The notes under the pieces are model-generated. The model was not told the DNA's origin. It saw only the letters and a list, made by a program, of their open reading frames with translations, and searched no databases. Made by a program: the position numbers and the translations under genes. From positions 19,220,001-19,284,000 of the forward strand of contig NC_083562.1 in assembly GCF_019925205.1 (NCBI RefSeq): a DNA stretch of 64,000 nucleotides, given 5' to 3'. Within the stretch, counting starts at the first letter, position 1, and every line of letters starts with the position of its first letter. Origin of the DNA: Metopolophium dirhodum. Taxonomy: Eukaryota > Arthropoda > Insecta > Hemiptera > Aphididae. Positions 36,978 through 48,700 of this stretch are shown here, piece after piece.

Positions 36978-37331
36978 TTTAAATACTTTGAGTTCGTTGT
37001 CGCCTGTCGGTATTCAAAAATGAATATTTGTTTAAATCTCTAGTAAATAATATCATAATCATAATTATTCATTATTATCAAACATGTTTATACTTTATAA
37101 ACATAACCCCAATAATTGTATTTGTAACCGGTAAACAGAATTTCTGATTCTACCGGTGTAACCACTTATTTATACCACGCTTCATGTGTGATTTGTAGAC
37201 TTGTAGTTTGTACACATAACCTAAAACTAATCATTTAAAAATTATAGTAATAAATATTAAAATACTATTTACTTCGTAGTTTTATATTGTGGTGGTTTTA
37301 ATGGTTTTAATGGTTTTATTAAATTGACAAA
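36978..37331. promoter_or_regulatory. Bidirectional promoter region between LSm7 and DDX18
   Basis: Only 354 bases separate the two start codons, which point away from each other. The interval must therefore hold both promoters and 5' leaders. No TATA box at a convincing distance was identified. The pairing suggests, but does not prove, coordinated expression of two RNA-metabolism genes. Confidence 0.6.
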
Positions 37332-40300
37332 ATGAGTGACGACGAAAAAAGTAATTATTTAAAATATAATCTAGTTCGAGACTAAGTGATTTTTATAATT
37401 TTTTTCATTCACAGCACTTCCAGGTCCTAGCCTGGAGTTGAAAATAATGGCTGAAGATAGAAAATTTTCCAGTCTAGAAGGCCATGTATGTGAAAACACA
37501 TTAAAAGGTATAGCAGACATGGGATTTACAGTGATGACTGAAATTCAAGCCAAAACTATACCTCCATTGTTGGAGGGACGTGATTTAGTCGGAGCCGCAA
37601 AAACTGGCAGTGGAAAAACATTGGCCTTTTTAATACCAGCTGTAGAATTGATTTACAAGCTGAAGTTCATGCCCAGAAATGGAACTGGTTGTATAATTAT
37701 ATCTCCTACCAGAGAGTTATCTATGCAGACGTATGGTGTGTTAAAAGAATTGATGAAACACCATCATCATACATACGGTCTCATGATGGGAGGTGCAAAT
37801 AGACAAACTGAAGCTACAAAATTGTCCAAAGGTAATTTTTTTGCAATATTTATTATATTAATAATAAATACAAATTTGAAATTTTATCAAAAAAACAATC
37901 ATTTGGGTACTTCTGAATTATTTTGACTACCAAAATGTATTGATTAAAATAATATATAAGTACTTGTATTTTTGATATTTAATCAACATTCAGTTATACA
38001 TTTATTAGGTAGTAAAAAAAATGTATAAAAAGTTAAAAAAGATTTTAAAATTTTAAACAAAAATTAACACTTGCTATGTATTATATTTGTGTAAACTTTG
38101 TTGTAACGCTGAAACAATTGGAGTTTATAAAAAAAAATAAAAATATCAGTGTACGACTTGCTCTTGTTTATGAAAAAATGCTAGAAGATGCTGATGAAAA
38201 TCAAAAAAGTTTATTCGTAACGTGGACCAAATTGTAGTGCATTTAATAACTAGGTACATGACGCCAATTGGAGTTTTCAGCATATGTAAACTATGTAAAA
38301 TGACACCATTTGGCTTCACCCGCAATGAACATATTAAAATACCTCAAAAGAATTCAGTTAATAATTTTAATATCCATTAGAATACTAGAAAATGGATAAT
38401 TTTCCAAGTTTTGTCGCTAAACAAATTCAGTCAGATAGGATTTAGATGATGGCAAGCAGTTAAATAAATAGATTCCTATACAAGGTAGTCGTGATAACCC
38501 AGAAATACCACCATTTATGCATTTGCCACACTCGCAGATTTCTCACTTCCATCAACTTATTTAAAAGAATTCCAGAAATCTATTTGTTTTCTCTGAACCA
38601 TACAAAACAGCAAATTTAATATAAACAACTAAGGCCCGATTTCACCAACACAGTTAATCACGGTTAACGCTTAATCGGCTGATAACAGATATTTAACCAG
38701 CCAAATTTGGCCGATTAAAACTCCGGTTAACTTTAACTGTGATTAACTGTGTTGGTGAAATCGGCCCTAAGAGTAAACTATCAAACATTATGTTTCTAAT
38801 AGCATTTCTATTTTTAGATTTTGAGTGAAGTGATGAATGTATTGATTTTATTATGATATGTGTTATTTTTTATGTAAAGACACTTTCCAGTACAAATATG
38901 TAATGATCATCAATATTTAGAGTGAGGTTTCTGGGAGCAAATTAGGTCTATAGTTGGTTCTATAACTATGATTACTTCCTAAATGTCTGATATCACATAT
39001 TTTAAAAACTTAAAATTCATAATTCATTCATGAAAAAAAATTATTTTATTTTTAGGTATAAATCTAGTTGTTGCCACTCCTGGAAGATTATTAGATCACT
39101 TACAAAATTCTCCTGATTTTCTTTACAAAAATCTTCAATGTCTCATTATTGATGAAGCTGATCGTATTTTGGATATTGGATTTGAAGAAGAAATAAAACA
39201 AATAATAAATTTATTACCTAGTAAGGTTTTTATAATCAAATATTGATTTTTATTTATTTATCATAATTTTAATTGAAATGTGTTTAGAGCGGAGACAAAC
39301 AATGCTATTTAGTGCCACTAAAACACCTAAAACCGATGCATTGACTACATTTGCATTGAAGAAAGAACCCATTTATATTGGAGTAGATGACAGTAAAGAA
39401 GAAGCGACAGTTGACGGTTTAGAACAAGGATATGTTATATGTCCATCTGAAAAACGATTCTTATTGTTGTTTACATTTTTGAAAAAAAACAGAAAGAAGA
39501 AAGTTATGGTATTCTTTAGCTCATGTTTGGCAGTAAAATATTTTCATGAACTATTAAACTATATAGATTTGCCTGTTATGTGCATACACGTAAGATTTTG
39601 TATTCAGTTTATTATTGAGTATGTACTAACTTTATTTGATTGTGATATAGGGTAAACAAAAACAAGAAAGGCGGACCACTACATTTTTCCAGTTTTGTAA
39701 TGCCGAAACTGGCATATTGTTATGTACTGATGTTGCAGCCAGGGGATTAGATATTCCGTTAGTTGATTGGATTGTTCAGTATGATCCCCCTGATGATCCC
39801 AAAGTTTGTATATTTAATTGAATATAATATGTATAATAAACAAGTTGCTAAATTATTATTATACATTTTTAGGAATATATTCATCGAGTAGGGCGTACAG
39901 CTCGAGGTGAAGGTAGCAGTGGACATGCTTTATTAATTTTACGTCCTGAAGAATTAGGATTTCTACAATATTTAAAAAAAAGCAAAAGTACCATTAAATG
40001 AATTTGATTTCTCATGGAATAAAATTTCGGATATACAACTACAACTTGAAAAACTCGTAGCTAAAAATTATTTCTTGCACATCTCTGCAAAAGAAGCATT
40101 TAAGTCATATGTTCGTGCTTATGATTCACATCATCTAAAACAAATATTTGATGTTGGCACTTTGGATATCACAAAAGTTGCAGCTTCATTTGGATTTACT
40201 ACACCTCCGGCTGTAGAACTAAATGCAAAAGCAGTTAGACCTAGAAAACGACATGGTGGAGGTGGTCTGGGAAAATTCAATAATATGAATAAAAGTGATA

Positions 40301-40353
40301 AAAAAGTATTTAAATTTGTACAACCTCCAGAAAAAAAGAAAAAAAATAAATAA
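37332..40353 (+). CDS. DDX18: DEAD-box RNA helicase DDX18 / pitchoune (Has1) with one-base frame break
   Basis: Exons 37332-37350, 37415-37831, 39056-39220, 39288-39589, 39651-39803, 39873-40353 join to 511 residues if one A is discounted in the 8-A run at 39974-39981; read literally, translation ends at TGA 39999-40001 after 394 residues. Motifs: TEIQAKTIPPLL (Q motif), AAKTGSGKT about 67, PTREL, TPGRLLDH, DEAD about 178, LFSAT about 208, DVAARGLD, HRVGRTAR about 356. After the break the restored frame matches family sequence (VPLNEFDFSWNKISD, then YVRAYDSHHLKQIF). Has1/DDX18 acts in nucleolar 60S and 40S ribosome assembly. Human and fly proteins are about 670-680 residues; here the long charged N-terminus is missing and exon 1 codes only six residues plus one base. 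Confidence 0.93.
38633..38767. mobile_element. PIF/Harbinger-type MITE, 135 bp
   Basis: The left end GGCCCGATTTCACCAACACA then GTTAATCACGG mirrors the right end (reverse complement GGGCCGATTTCACCAACACA then GTTAATCACAG), a roughly 35-bp inverted repeat with very few mismatches. It is flanked by TAA on both sides (38630-38632, 38768-38770), the 3-bp target typical of PIF/Harbinger. It lies in intron 2 of DDX18 and looks recent. Confidence 0.85.
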
Positions 40354-42772
40354 ATGATTAATATTGATTTTTTAATGTACGCTATTATTTTTATTAAAAT
40401 TTGTTTGTACTATATATTTTATATTTTATTAATGTAAACTCTCATATAGGGCTCAAATATAATACATAATTATTAAAATGTAATAGTTATGAAATATAAA
40501 AATTGAACTATAGGTAAGTTGCAATAAATGTAAATTATGAGCGTCACTCGAGGGATGAAAAAATAATTACGTCAAATTCTAATATTTTGTTTTAAGTTTA
40601 CTCGTGGGATGAGAAGATCAATATTTTGCCTTAATTTACAGCCAATGAAAATCAGACTATATATTAACGATTATCAAAATATAAGGAACCTTCTGTTCAA
40701 TTTGATGGTTTTTACCAAAGAAAAATTTCAAATGTCTATTAATAACTGAAAACATCTGGGAATATTTTGAAAATTGTATCACGTATAGAAAATAATAATA
40801 AATAAATTTGAGAAAAATATCAAGTACCTACCACAGTTACTAACAGTTATTAGTTTTTGAATAACGATATAATAATAAAATTGTTGTATAAGAATTTGAT
40901 AATTTACGAGCGATAAGTGAATATCTAATGTCCAGCTTCAAAAGCTCATAAAAATTAATTTGACTTTCCGGTAAACTTTTTTTTTATATGAAATATACAA
41001 TCTGTACCATCTTATACAATGGTATTACCTATATCATTGAATTCAAATTTAACACCATCCATTACAGTGACCCACTTATCTACAGTACATCAGAGCGACA
41101 TCCACTTACCTACTTTTTATGTATCAAAATACTTAGAAAAATATTCTGCTTTGAAATATGAAATTAAAACTCTGTTGTCATTCAAAAAAGAAATAAAGAT
41201 AAAAAATATTTTCAAAAACAGGAACACTTTTTGAAATAATAAGTGTTTCATGATCAAAGAATCCCCTTGTATCGACTAATATTTTATATTTATATATGGA
41301 ATTATAATATTTGTAAACAATACGTAAGTTCAAGGAACAGTTAGGAATTGCATAGAATATTGACTTTTTCAAATCTACCTTTGGCCCAACAATAAAAAAA
41401 TGAGTCCGGAATTCTTGTTTTACTTTTTTCTAAATGGTCTTTTAGCCCGAATAGAGTTTTATATCCAGAGGCGTAGGATTCTAGGTTGTTTTCATGGCAG
41501 TATCCACAATATCTGCCATCTGGGTGAATTTACTGACGACGGTAATGGCCAAAATGGATAAAATAAAAAAAAAACGAAATAAGTTATAAAGGGTGTCTTG
41601 CTCTCTTGTCACGTATGAAGTACGCAAGGTAATTATAATATTATTATATTATATTTTAATTATAACATAATACGTATTATAATTAATTACCTTGGTGGTA
41701 CCACTTACAAGTTATAATTTACAACGTTTTTTCTATACAATATTTTATTATTTTTGTCATAAAATTGTATAATCTCACGATGTAGAGAATCTTCCCTGTA
41801 GACAAGAATACTAATTATTAATGAATAATGATCTTCATCTTGTCAATTGGATCTAATTTGTCATGATCTTCTCTAGATCATGCCACTCATGACTAAATTA
41901 ATTAATTTAGTCATGTATAGGTAAAAAGCGACAAAAAAATAGGATAAAATTAAATAGTGAGTATTTACTGAACTCTGAAGACTCAACAAAGTCATGATGT
42001 CACAATAAGATAGCATAAATAATAATATTAATTGCCAACACGACATAGGTATTTTAGACTGTTGTGTTTTCAGAATATTCTGTTGTGTTTTGTTTTATCT
42101 TTATCTACATTATGCCGAGATAGCCGAGATAAACGCAACAACCCGCCATTTTCATGTTATCATTTTGAGTTTAACTTGACAAATGACAATGTGTGTTGAC
42201 TATATTCATTTAGTAAGTTATAGTAATGTTACAGTCGTGTCACAGAATTCTGTGGTTGTATTTCTTTATAATATCTTTAGTATCGTAGGTAATTAACTAT
42301 TTTTATCGTAGGCACGGTCATGTCAATTTAGATATATTTTGTCTTGATTGTATCAAAATACTGCATAGTGGTCACTATATACCAGTTACAACAACTGTCA
42401 GCTGCGACAACTTACTGGTCAGTGGATACTTATGTCTCACGAAAAAGACGTTTAATACTTTAATTTCGGATTTTGATATTCTGCGCCTGTATTATATATT
42501 TTTATTTTCCGTTAGGTTGTATATTTTGTACACTACATTTTAGTTAATTCAACTCTTTGTTGTATCGATCTGTGATAAATCGTAATACATTAATTGTACG
42601 TGGTGGATATTCATTTATGACAGTGGATTATTAAATTATTTATACTTTTATAGTTTGCTTTTTTCTAATTAATTTTGTTCAGGTAGTTGTATTTGTTTTA
42701 TACCAACATTTGTTACTGCAGTAATCCGTCGAATAATCCAAACCTAGATTTTTTACTGATTAATAAATAATT
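40354..42772. other. Intergenic stretch between DDX18 and FANCD2
   Basis: AATAAA at 40523-40528 may end DDX18. A copy of the dispersed GTAAACAGCT-type family lies at about 40680-40985, and 41019-41130 is an inverted relative of about 32550-32660. A 28-bp perfect palindrome (starting CATGACTAAATTAA) is at 41888-41915. The last 500 bases should hold the FANCD2 promoter; no core motif was recognised. Confidence 0.5.
41576..41865 (-). repeat. About 290-bp repeat, left inverted copy flanking FANCD2
   Basis: The reverse complement of this segment matches 53034-53325 with scattered mismatches. Shared landmarks include GTGTCTTGCTCT, CACGTATGA, TACCTTGGTGGTAC-type, TAGAGAATCTTCCCT and CTAATTATTAATGAATAATG. 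The inner part TAATATA...CGTATTATAATTAATTACC is itself partly self-complementary. Non-coding; superfamily unknown. Confidence 0.75.
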
Positions 42773-45700
42773 ATGTATAAAAGAAAGTTTCCAAAAACTG
42801 TGGTTGAAAATACTTCGTCACAGTTGCACAAAAAGTCTACAAATTCTTCTCTGAATGGCAGTACACCAAGTACGTCTATTACGTGCACTAGCACTAGTTT
42901 GGACAACGAATCGCCAGAATCGCCATCAATACTGGAAGAATTTGATCATTTTCCTGTTGTAAATAATATAAATTCTACGGATGATAATAGTGTTGACAAT
43001 ATGACAGATTGTTCACAACCTTTGTTTAATGACAACGAAGATGTTTATTCTTTTTTAAAACAAACATTCATGAGTTGTGGTTTACATTTAAAATGTGATC
43101 AAAATATATTGTGTAAGTAAATTACAAACCATATACCTACCTATAACACATTATACTAAAGATATTAATTTCTTTTTAGCTGTTAAAGAGTATAAATTCC
43201 TGCAAAATATTAAGTCCAAATTATCTAATGATTCTGAAGAAATTGGTGAAATTGATGTTGCAAATAAATTTTTCAAAGAGTTTGAAGCATATCACAATGA
43301 TAAAATAAATCTTAAAGCTGCTCTTTCGCCTTATAAAGTAAGCTTTGGAATACTTTTTTGGAATTATTAATTCGTAACAAAATATATTATTTATTTAGAC
43401 TGTTCCAGAAAATAAATTTCAACAACAAAGAGATACTCTAGCTCGTCTTTTACTCCAAGTGCCCCAAATTCAATCAAATATGATTGATTTTTTGTTCGAT
43501 AAAATGGCAGAAATAAATTTAGAAGATACAACGTAAATTACTTAAGCTATTATATTATTGTTTATTTAATTAATTATCAATAACTATTAGTTTTATTTAT
43601 ACTTTGAATTTTAGGGATAATTCACTTTTACCAGTACAAAAATGGGTCCGGTTATTGATTAGACCATTTAAGTATTTATATACTGTCTTAGATTTGAGAA
43701 AAACTTGCAATAAATTATTTGACAGTCTGTATGTGATGTCTGATATTGATATAAAAAGGGAACTTATTTTATCAATTCCAGATATAGTACTTGATAGTGA
43801 GGATCATGATGCACTTGAAGAGTTATGGTAAAAATAATAATGATAAATCATTAAATAATTGGTTTTAATAATATTCAAATTTAAAAGTAATTTGATTGTT
43901 TTATAACCTATTTTATTTTAGTAAGCTTCTTAGAAATGACAAAGAATTAATGGCTACTATTTTGGAGACTATTAATCAATTAAACATCAGCAAAGACGAA
44001 TTATCATTAATTCAAATGGATATGATACCTGTTATTCATCATACTCCACCAGATATACTACCAGCATTAGTTAGATTTTTAATTAAAGTATATGATCGTG
44101 CTGTAGCTGAAAGAGTAAGTATTACATTTATATAATTATATGCAACTATTAAATATAACTCAATTCAATTTTTAATATTTAAATGGCAGATTGTGAATGG
44201 TTTAAGATCAGAACTTGCCTTTCCAACATCAGACAGCATTTCACAAATTTCAACAACTGATAATTTGTTAAGCATACAACTTATCATTTTCAATTGTATT
44301 CATGATAGGTTTTTGTCATGCAAATTATTATTGGAGGTTTGGATGAAGACAATAAGTCAAATACAATCCCATGTAGAACACATGTAAATTAATTACAATA
44401 TTAAATCTATTCAATCTGAAAATTTGCTTTTAAATCAACATAATTACGAGTGTTATTTAGAAGTATTTTTAAAATTGTATTTATCATATAAGTAACTTAA
44501 TTATATTTTAGACCCTTAGATGTTGTTATCATGTTTTTGGCATATTCAGCATCTTTTAATGTTCACTCAATGAAAAGTACTGTTTTGTCAATTTTTAAAG
44601 AACGTTTAAAGAATGGATTTATTCGTTCAGAAATTATGGTGAAGACTTTCCAAACATTTACTCCGGTTGGTAATTTATGAGTTTATGATATTATTATGAT
44701 AGAATAATAAAAGTTTGAGTTAATTTGAATGTATTATTTTTCATATTTTTTATTATACTTAAAGGTATTCAAACAATATTTTGAAATGTTTATTGATTTA
44801 TTTTCCAATCTTCTTAAAGCTACTGACTATGTTTCAATTGAAGTTGTATCTAGCATGATCGTGTAAGTATTTATGCGCTTAAGAAGAAGTAAATACATAA
44901 ACAGATTTATTCATCTAAAGTTAATTAACTATTTACATTTTCAGTAACTGTTTCAATAATATTGATCAATGTTGGTGTAAATGGATTGTGGATGAACTTC
45001 TTGTTCTGTTGGGTACAGGGAACAAGTTGACTATCGAAAATGTATTAAATATACTTACTGAATTAACTGAAAAAAGGATTGACAAAGTTCAACCTTTAGC
45101 TACTCGTTTAATGGTAAATATTATTTATATAGTATAATAAAAATCATAATAGTTTTAATGTAAATACTAATTTGTATTTTATCCACTATACAGTATGTTT
45201 TCATGAATAAAGTTCATGATTTTTCCTCTAAAGACATAGCTCAAGTTTTAGACATGTTGTGTAAAATTGCCTATTCTGAAGGCCCTGATGGAATTAATAA
45301 CTGTTCAGTGTTCCAAGATGAGATAAATATATTTGTACAAAAGGAACTTTGTTCCCTTAACATTGTGTAAATTATTTTTTTTTCTATCTTACTCTATTTT
45401 TTTTATTATGAATGAAAATTATTTTCTTTTAAATTTGTTATTTAAGATCTCAAAGAGTTGGAATCATTGGTGCAGTTATGTTGATAAAACACATAGTTCT
45501 ATTGACTTCTGATGAAGAAAGTATCTCAATTGATAAGTCTAACGATGATATTTTACTAACTAAAAAAGCAAAAGAAGCTTATTCCCTTATAGGTAATTTA
45601 TTATATTAGGTTAAGTTTAATTTTGAAATTTCAATACCATCATTTTTTTTTATAGAATTATTAGTAACCAGAACCCAATCAGATACAGATTCTCAAATTT

Positions 45701-48700
45701 TGTTTTTTGACCAATTTTCACTTATGCTGTTTCATGGACTTCCCCTTGATAAAACTTTCATGGTAATTAATTTTAATTGCTGACTAAAACAACTAATCAA
45801 TAAATTGTTGGCTGTTTTTTTAGTATGCTGTATCTTCAGTTATGAAAAAAAATTTTCAATATAGTTTTTTAATTGCGGCTAATGATTTTAATAATGAGTA
45901 AGTATTAAATTTAGACATTATATGTATAAATATTATATAATATGAAATGTAGACATTTATTTTATTTAGTACAATATTCATATTAACGTATATATTACAC
46001 AGTATGTCCCAAAAGTCCCATATCACCCTTGTATCTATTTGTCAGATCAATATATTTAATCACTGTTTTTTTTTTCAATAATAAGTATAAAAATTCTAAT
46101 GAATAGCATAAAAATCAAATTATTTTTTCAAAAAAAAAATGTATGCAATTAGTTTTTTTTCAAATTTCATGACAGCAATTTTCGTAGTCATATTTTTTAA
46201 TACAGTTAAAAAAATTGAAATTGAGTGAAAAATCAACCCAAGTAAAAATAAATTAAGTTGTTGACTTCATAAGAATAATAGTTAAGTAATTATGTTAGCA
46301 AAACACAAATCGCATGATTCAATCAATCTTGAGATTTTTTTATGACAATACCTATTTTGTTTTAAAATTTAAATAATGATTTATACATTCTCAGTTCATG
46401 ATTATGTTGAAATGTTAAAATTGTACTCCCACAATAATGTAAGTTGCAGACAATCTGCAAAGATATTGAATTGTGTATTCAGATCGCCAAAAACCAAACA
46501 TACTATGTTATATTCTCCTCAAATTATAATGTTGCATTATCTCCATCAATAATTAGATATTTAAAGATTCTCATAAAAAATCTGAATTCCAATCAATATT
46601 GATTAAATCATGTGGTTCTTGTTTTGCTAACAGAACTAATATTCTTATGAAGTCAATAATTTAATTTTCTTTAATTTGGTTGATTTTTACTCAATAATCA
46701 ATAAATAAATAAATATTGCTTAAATATATTTATATTATATAATTTTTTATACTGTTTCAAAAGATGAACAAAAAATTGTCCATCTTAAAATTGAATGTTA
46801 TGCCATTAATTAGAATTTTCAGTACTTATTGCTGTGAAAAACTGAATTTAAATATACTGATTTTCAATGGAAATACTTAGGATGATACAAGATTTTTGGA
46901 ACACTTCTAAACATGTAAATGCAAATGTATAGTTAATATTATTATATATTTGTTATTTATAAATGTATTTTAGAAAACTGTTATTTCTTTATTGGTTATA
47001 ACTAAAATTATTGCATTCAGCTAATATTAAATTTAATTTAATAGGAACTGTTTTGTCGATTGTTCTTTAACATTTTGTCTTGATAAAGAACTTGATGAGA
47101 TTATTGCTGTCAATTTATGTCCTAAAGTCTTTGGTGAAATTAAGAAAAATGATAATGCAATAGTTATGGGATTACAAAGTTGTCATTCAAACGCTCTAAC
47201 ATCAATGTTTCGTTTAGTCAGAGGTTTGGAACGTGAAGATTTAACTGAAATTGATGCTTTACTAGGATGTCCACTTGTAATGCCTACTAGTAAAACCATC
47301 GATGAATTTGAAATGTTATCCCCAGAACAACAAAGCGTTGTAATTCATACACTTTTTGATGCTGTTAATTGGTTTCATGAAGTCATTAATTGTTTTTCTT
47401 ATCTGATTAAACAAAAAAATGGAGACAAAGTAAATTAATCTAAATATTAACTTGATCATGAATATTAATTATTAATTTTTTTTTAAGGTACTTATTAGAT
47501 TGAGAACTATAATATATTTGATTAAGACAATAAAAAAATGTTTATCAGTAATGTATGAACCGGAATACATTCCACCATTGTGTTATTATGGATTGAATGT
47601 AGAAAAGCCAAACTTTATTAAGAATAAAAAGTATTGTAAAAAAAATTTATAAAAGTTATTAATAATTACAAAAATAATTATTTGTTTAGAAAGTCATTAA
47701 AATCAAAGAAGAAGAATACTAATGCAAAAGGAAAGAAAACAGTAAAAGAAAAAAAAAATGTTTCTCTCGAATCAACCAATTCATCAAATTTTAATGTTAC
47801 AAATGTAGTAGAAGATGAAAATGATGATGTTTTGGAAAATGAAGTAGATCTTAGTATTTATCAAAATTATTTCCGTGAGCTGGATATTGATACTTGGCTT
47901 ATACTGACACAAAAGTTTGTTGTCAATCCTGACCCTGAACAGGTTTGTGAAAAAAAAATAAAAAATTTGAAATATGTCGGTATTAAATTTAAGTAGGTAA
48001 AATCATTTATTAGAAGAAAAAATTAGGTACAGTATAACATAACTACATATTACGTTGTTATATTTTAATCAAAATTAGATCAGTACCGAGCATTGTCTGA
48101 GCTTCTAACTTGTGTGTTGTGTCTTGTTTTTTGTTTAGCGTTATCTAACCGTCGCTGACAAAACTCATTGCCACCTGATACTGATCACATTTTGAATTAA
48201 GTGTATTAAATATATTACATGATTTAGTCGGCTTCTCGAAATATCAGGTAGCCAAATGCTATTTATTTTGGTGATATTAATAACTGTTCCATGATTACAA
48301 TATCACATTAAATATTAGCAGTGTTACATATATAATTTATATATAATACTATTATATTTATAATGACTACAATTGGATATTGAAATTTATAAACTAATGA
48401 ATAGTAATAAAATATAATTGTAATAGTGATTGTGGGTGGGTTAATGTGTTTACGGATAAGAACGAAGGAGAGATTGTTGCAATTTTTTTTAAACCTTGGC
48501 AAGAAGTGTATTTAGAACTTTTTTTTTACTTAGCTAGCTTGTTATTTAGGATTACAATATTTGTATTTGATTTATTTTTAGAATGAAGAGTTTACACCTG
48601 AGTTAGGACCTTCAGAGTTACGTTATTTAATGGAAGATGTGTTACAAAAGTTGGAGCATGTTGTTTTTAAAAACAAAAAAACAAGTCCATTGGTTAAAAT

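Noticed and set aside
27386..40005. Calling the DIDO1/PHF3-like gene and DDX18 pseudogenes
   Set aside because: Each has a single one-base homopolymer difference, all splice junctions intact, and conserved sequence on both sides; inactivated genes would show more damage.
46010..46770. Autonomous mariner from CAGTATGTCCCAAAAG-like sequence
   Set aside because: The supposed right end does not mirror the left, and no transposase frame is present; only the inner foldback is supported.
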